Source: JACQHJ01 sp964624955
GTDB taxonomy: Bacteria > Patescibacteriota > Microgenomatia > Levybacterales > UBA12049
Assembly (NCBI GenBank): GCA_964624955.1
Contig: CAZUZF010000037.1
Location: 1 to 7,647, forward strand
Direction of reading: 5' to 3'
Length of the DNA stretch: 7,647 nucleotides
Shown one piece after another: positions 7,158 to 7,647 of the stretch. Below the pieces are notes generated by a model that was not told the origin of the DNA, made no database searches, and saw only the letters and a list, made by a program, of their open reading frames with translations. Every line of letters starts with the position of its first letter. The stretch's first letter is position 1. The translations under genes and the position numbers were made by a program.

Positions 7158-7169
7158 GTTAGTTATTTT
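7151..7169. terminator. AT-only palindrome over two convergent stop codons, possible weak bidirectional terminator
   Basis: AAAATAA (7151-7157), a loop GTTAG, then TTATTTT (7163-7169) make a perfect 7-base inverted repeat ending in a T run on either strand. The left arm holds the methyltransferase TAA; the loop holds most of the - strand gene's stop. With no G-C pair in the stem it would be a poor intrinsic terminator, and in DNA this AT-rich it may be chance. Its position between two convergent genes is the main reason to list it. Confidence 0.2.
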
Positions 7170-7647
7170 TAAGGAATTGTCTAAATACTTTCTTTATCTT
7201 CTCAAGGTGTATTTTCTCTAATCCATGATGGCATCCTATTAGAAGACTTTGCTTCATTATTCGATTTGTAAAAGTATATTTACCGTTTTTTCTATGGGGA
7301 ATATGTTTAAATCCAGGCTGCATTAAAATATTGCCTGTAAATATTGGTCGAGTTTGTATGTTATTTAATTCCAAATATTTTACTAATTCAAGCCTTGTAA
7401 ACGGACTCCCCTCTTTAATAGTTAAGGGAAATGCCAGCCATTGAGTTCTTACTCTTTTATCTTGACTAGGAAGAATAAAGAACTTTTCGAAGGTTTTAAA
7501 AAATTCATAAAGATGTTTAAAGTTTTTTTCTCTCGTTTGCTTGAATTTGGAAAGTTTATCAAGTTGCGCGTTCCCAAAAGCAGACCCAATTTCCATAGGC
7601 ATAAAATTATATGCTATTTCATCGAAAATAAACTTTGCATCGTATTG
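7159..7647 (-). CDS. DegT/DnrJ/EryC1/StrS sugar aminotransferase/dehydratase, RfbH-like, C-terminal part
   Basis: The - strand frame is open to the right edge, so this is the last 162 codons of a gene whose start lies outside; the Met encoded at 7600-7602 is internal. Visible features in order are FIFDEIAYNF and MEIGSAFGNAQLDKL (the helix that follows the active-site region in this family), then REKNFKHLYEFF, TQWLAFPLTI, NIQTRPIFTGN followed by QPGF, and LLIGCHHGL near the end. Together these match the C-terminal half of fold-type-I, PLP/PMP-type nucleotide-sugar enzymes, closest in style to RfbH (CDP-4-keto-6-deoxyglucose 3-dehydratase). The catalytic Lys or His position and the iron-sulfur cysteines that would separate a dehydratase from an aminotransferase lie upstream and cannot be seen. 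It probably belongs to synthesis of a deoxy- or aminosugar nucleotide. It is on the opposite strand to the other genes, so it is a separate transcript converging on them. Confidence 0.87.
   Translation of the reverse strand, partial: QYDAKFIFDEIAYNFMPMEIGSAFGNAQLDKLSKFKQTREKNFKHLYEFFKTFEKFFILPSQDKRVRTQWLAFPLTIKEGSPFTRLELVKYLELNNIQTRPIFTGNILMQPGFKHIPHRKNGKYTFTNRIMKQSLLIGCHHGLEKIHLEKIKKVFRQFLKNN

Noticed and set aside
1..7647. CRISPR array, tRNA, rRNA, insertion sequence, toxin-antitoxin or other defence system
   Set aside because: No regularly spaced repeats, RNA gene signatures, transposase motifs or terminal repeats were seen; nearly every base is accounted for by glycan-related genes.

Overview
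The window is AT-rich (G+C about a third or less by eye) and almost wholly coding. It holds eight genes: six complete, and one cut off at each edge. Seven lie head to tail on the + strand with overlaps or gaps of a few bases, and one enters from the right edge on the - strand. The content is that of a cell-surface glycan (polysaccharide, O-antigen-like or glycolipid) biosynthesis locus. The compactness, AT-richness, lack of clear Shine-Dalgarno sites and style of the glycosyltransferases suggest an uncultivated bacterium of the Patescibacteria (CPR), perhaps Microgenomates. That placement is inference: no rRNA or ribosomal-protein marker is present. TGA ends two genes inside ATGA overlaps, so the recoded (TGA = Gly) Gracilibacteria/Absconditabacteria lineages are unlikely.

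Layout, left to right. (1) 2-811: C-terminal part of a polytopic membrane protein of the PTPS-related/YfhO-like type. (2) 808-1857: a GT4-family (GT-B) glycosyltransferase. (3) 1859-3115: a Wzx-like flippase of the MOP superfamily. A 37-base spacer, the only real gap, follows. (4) 3153-3893: a GT2 glycosyltransferase resembling polyprenyl-phosphate sugar synthases. (5) 3890-4996: a second GT4 glycosyltransferase. (6) 4989-6308: a GT-C (GT39/ArnT-like) membrane glycosyltransferase. (7) 6315-7157: a class I SAM-dependent methyltransferase. (8) 7159-7647, - strand: C-terminal part of a DegT/DnrJ/EryC1/StrS enzyme of the RfbH-like kind. Its stop codon lies one base from that of the methyltransferase.

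A plausible joint role: the two GT4 enzymes add sugars from nucleotide donors on the cytoplasmic face, and the flippase moves the lipid-linked product across the membrane. The GT2 enzyme may charge a polyprenyl phosphate with a sugar that the GT-C enzyme uses on the outer face. The methyltransferase may cap or decorate a sugar or lipid, and the DegT enzyme would belong to synthesis of a deoxy- or aminosugar nucleotide. No initiating phosphoglycosyltransferase, Wzy polymerase or ligase is visible here, so the pathway is incomplete in this window.

I found no RNA gene, mobile element, CRISPR array, long repeat or sign of an undescribed defence or genetic system. The points worth a second look are modest: a six-codon reading frame coupled to the GT2 start, an AT-only palindrome over the convergent stops, a non-standard DxD region in the GT2 enzyme, and the partial RfbH-like gene.
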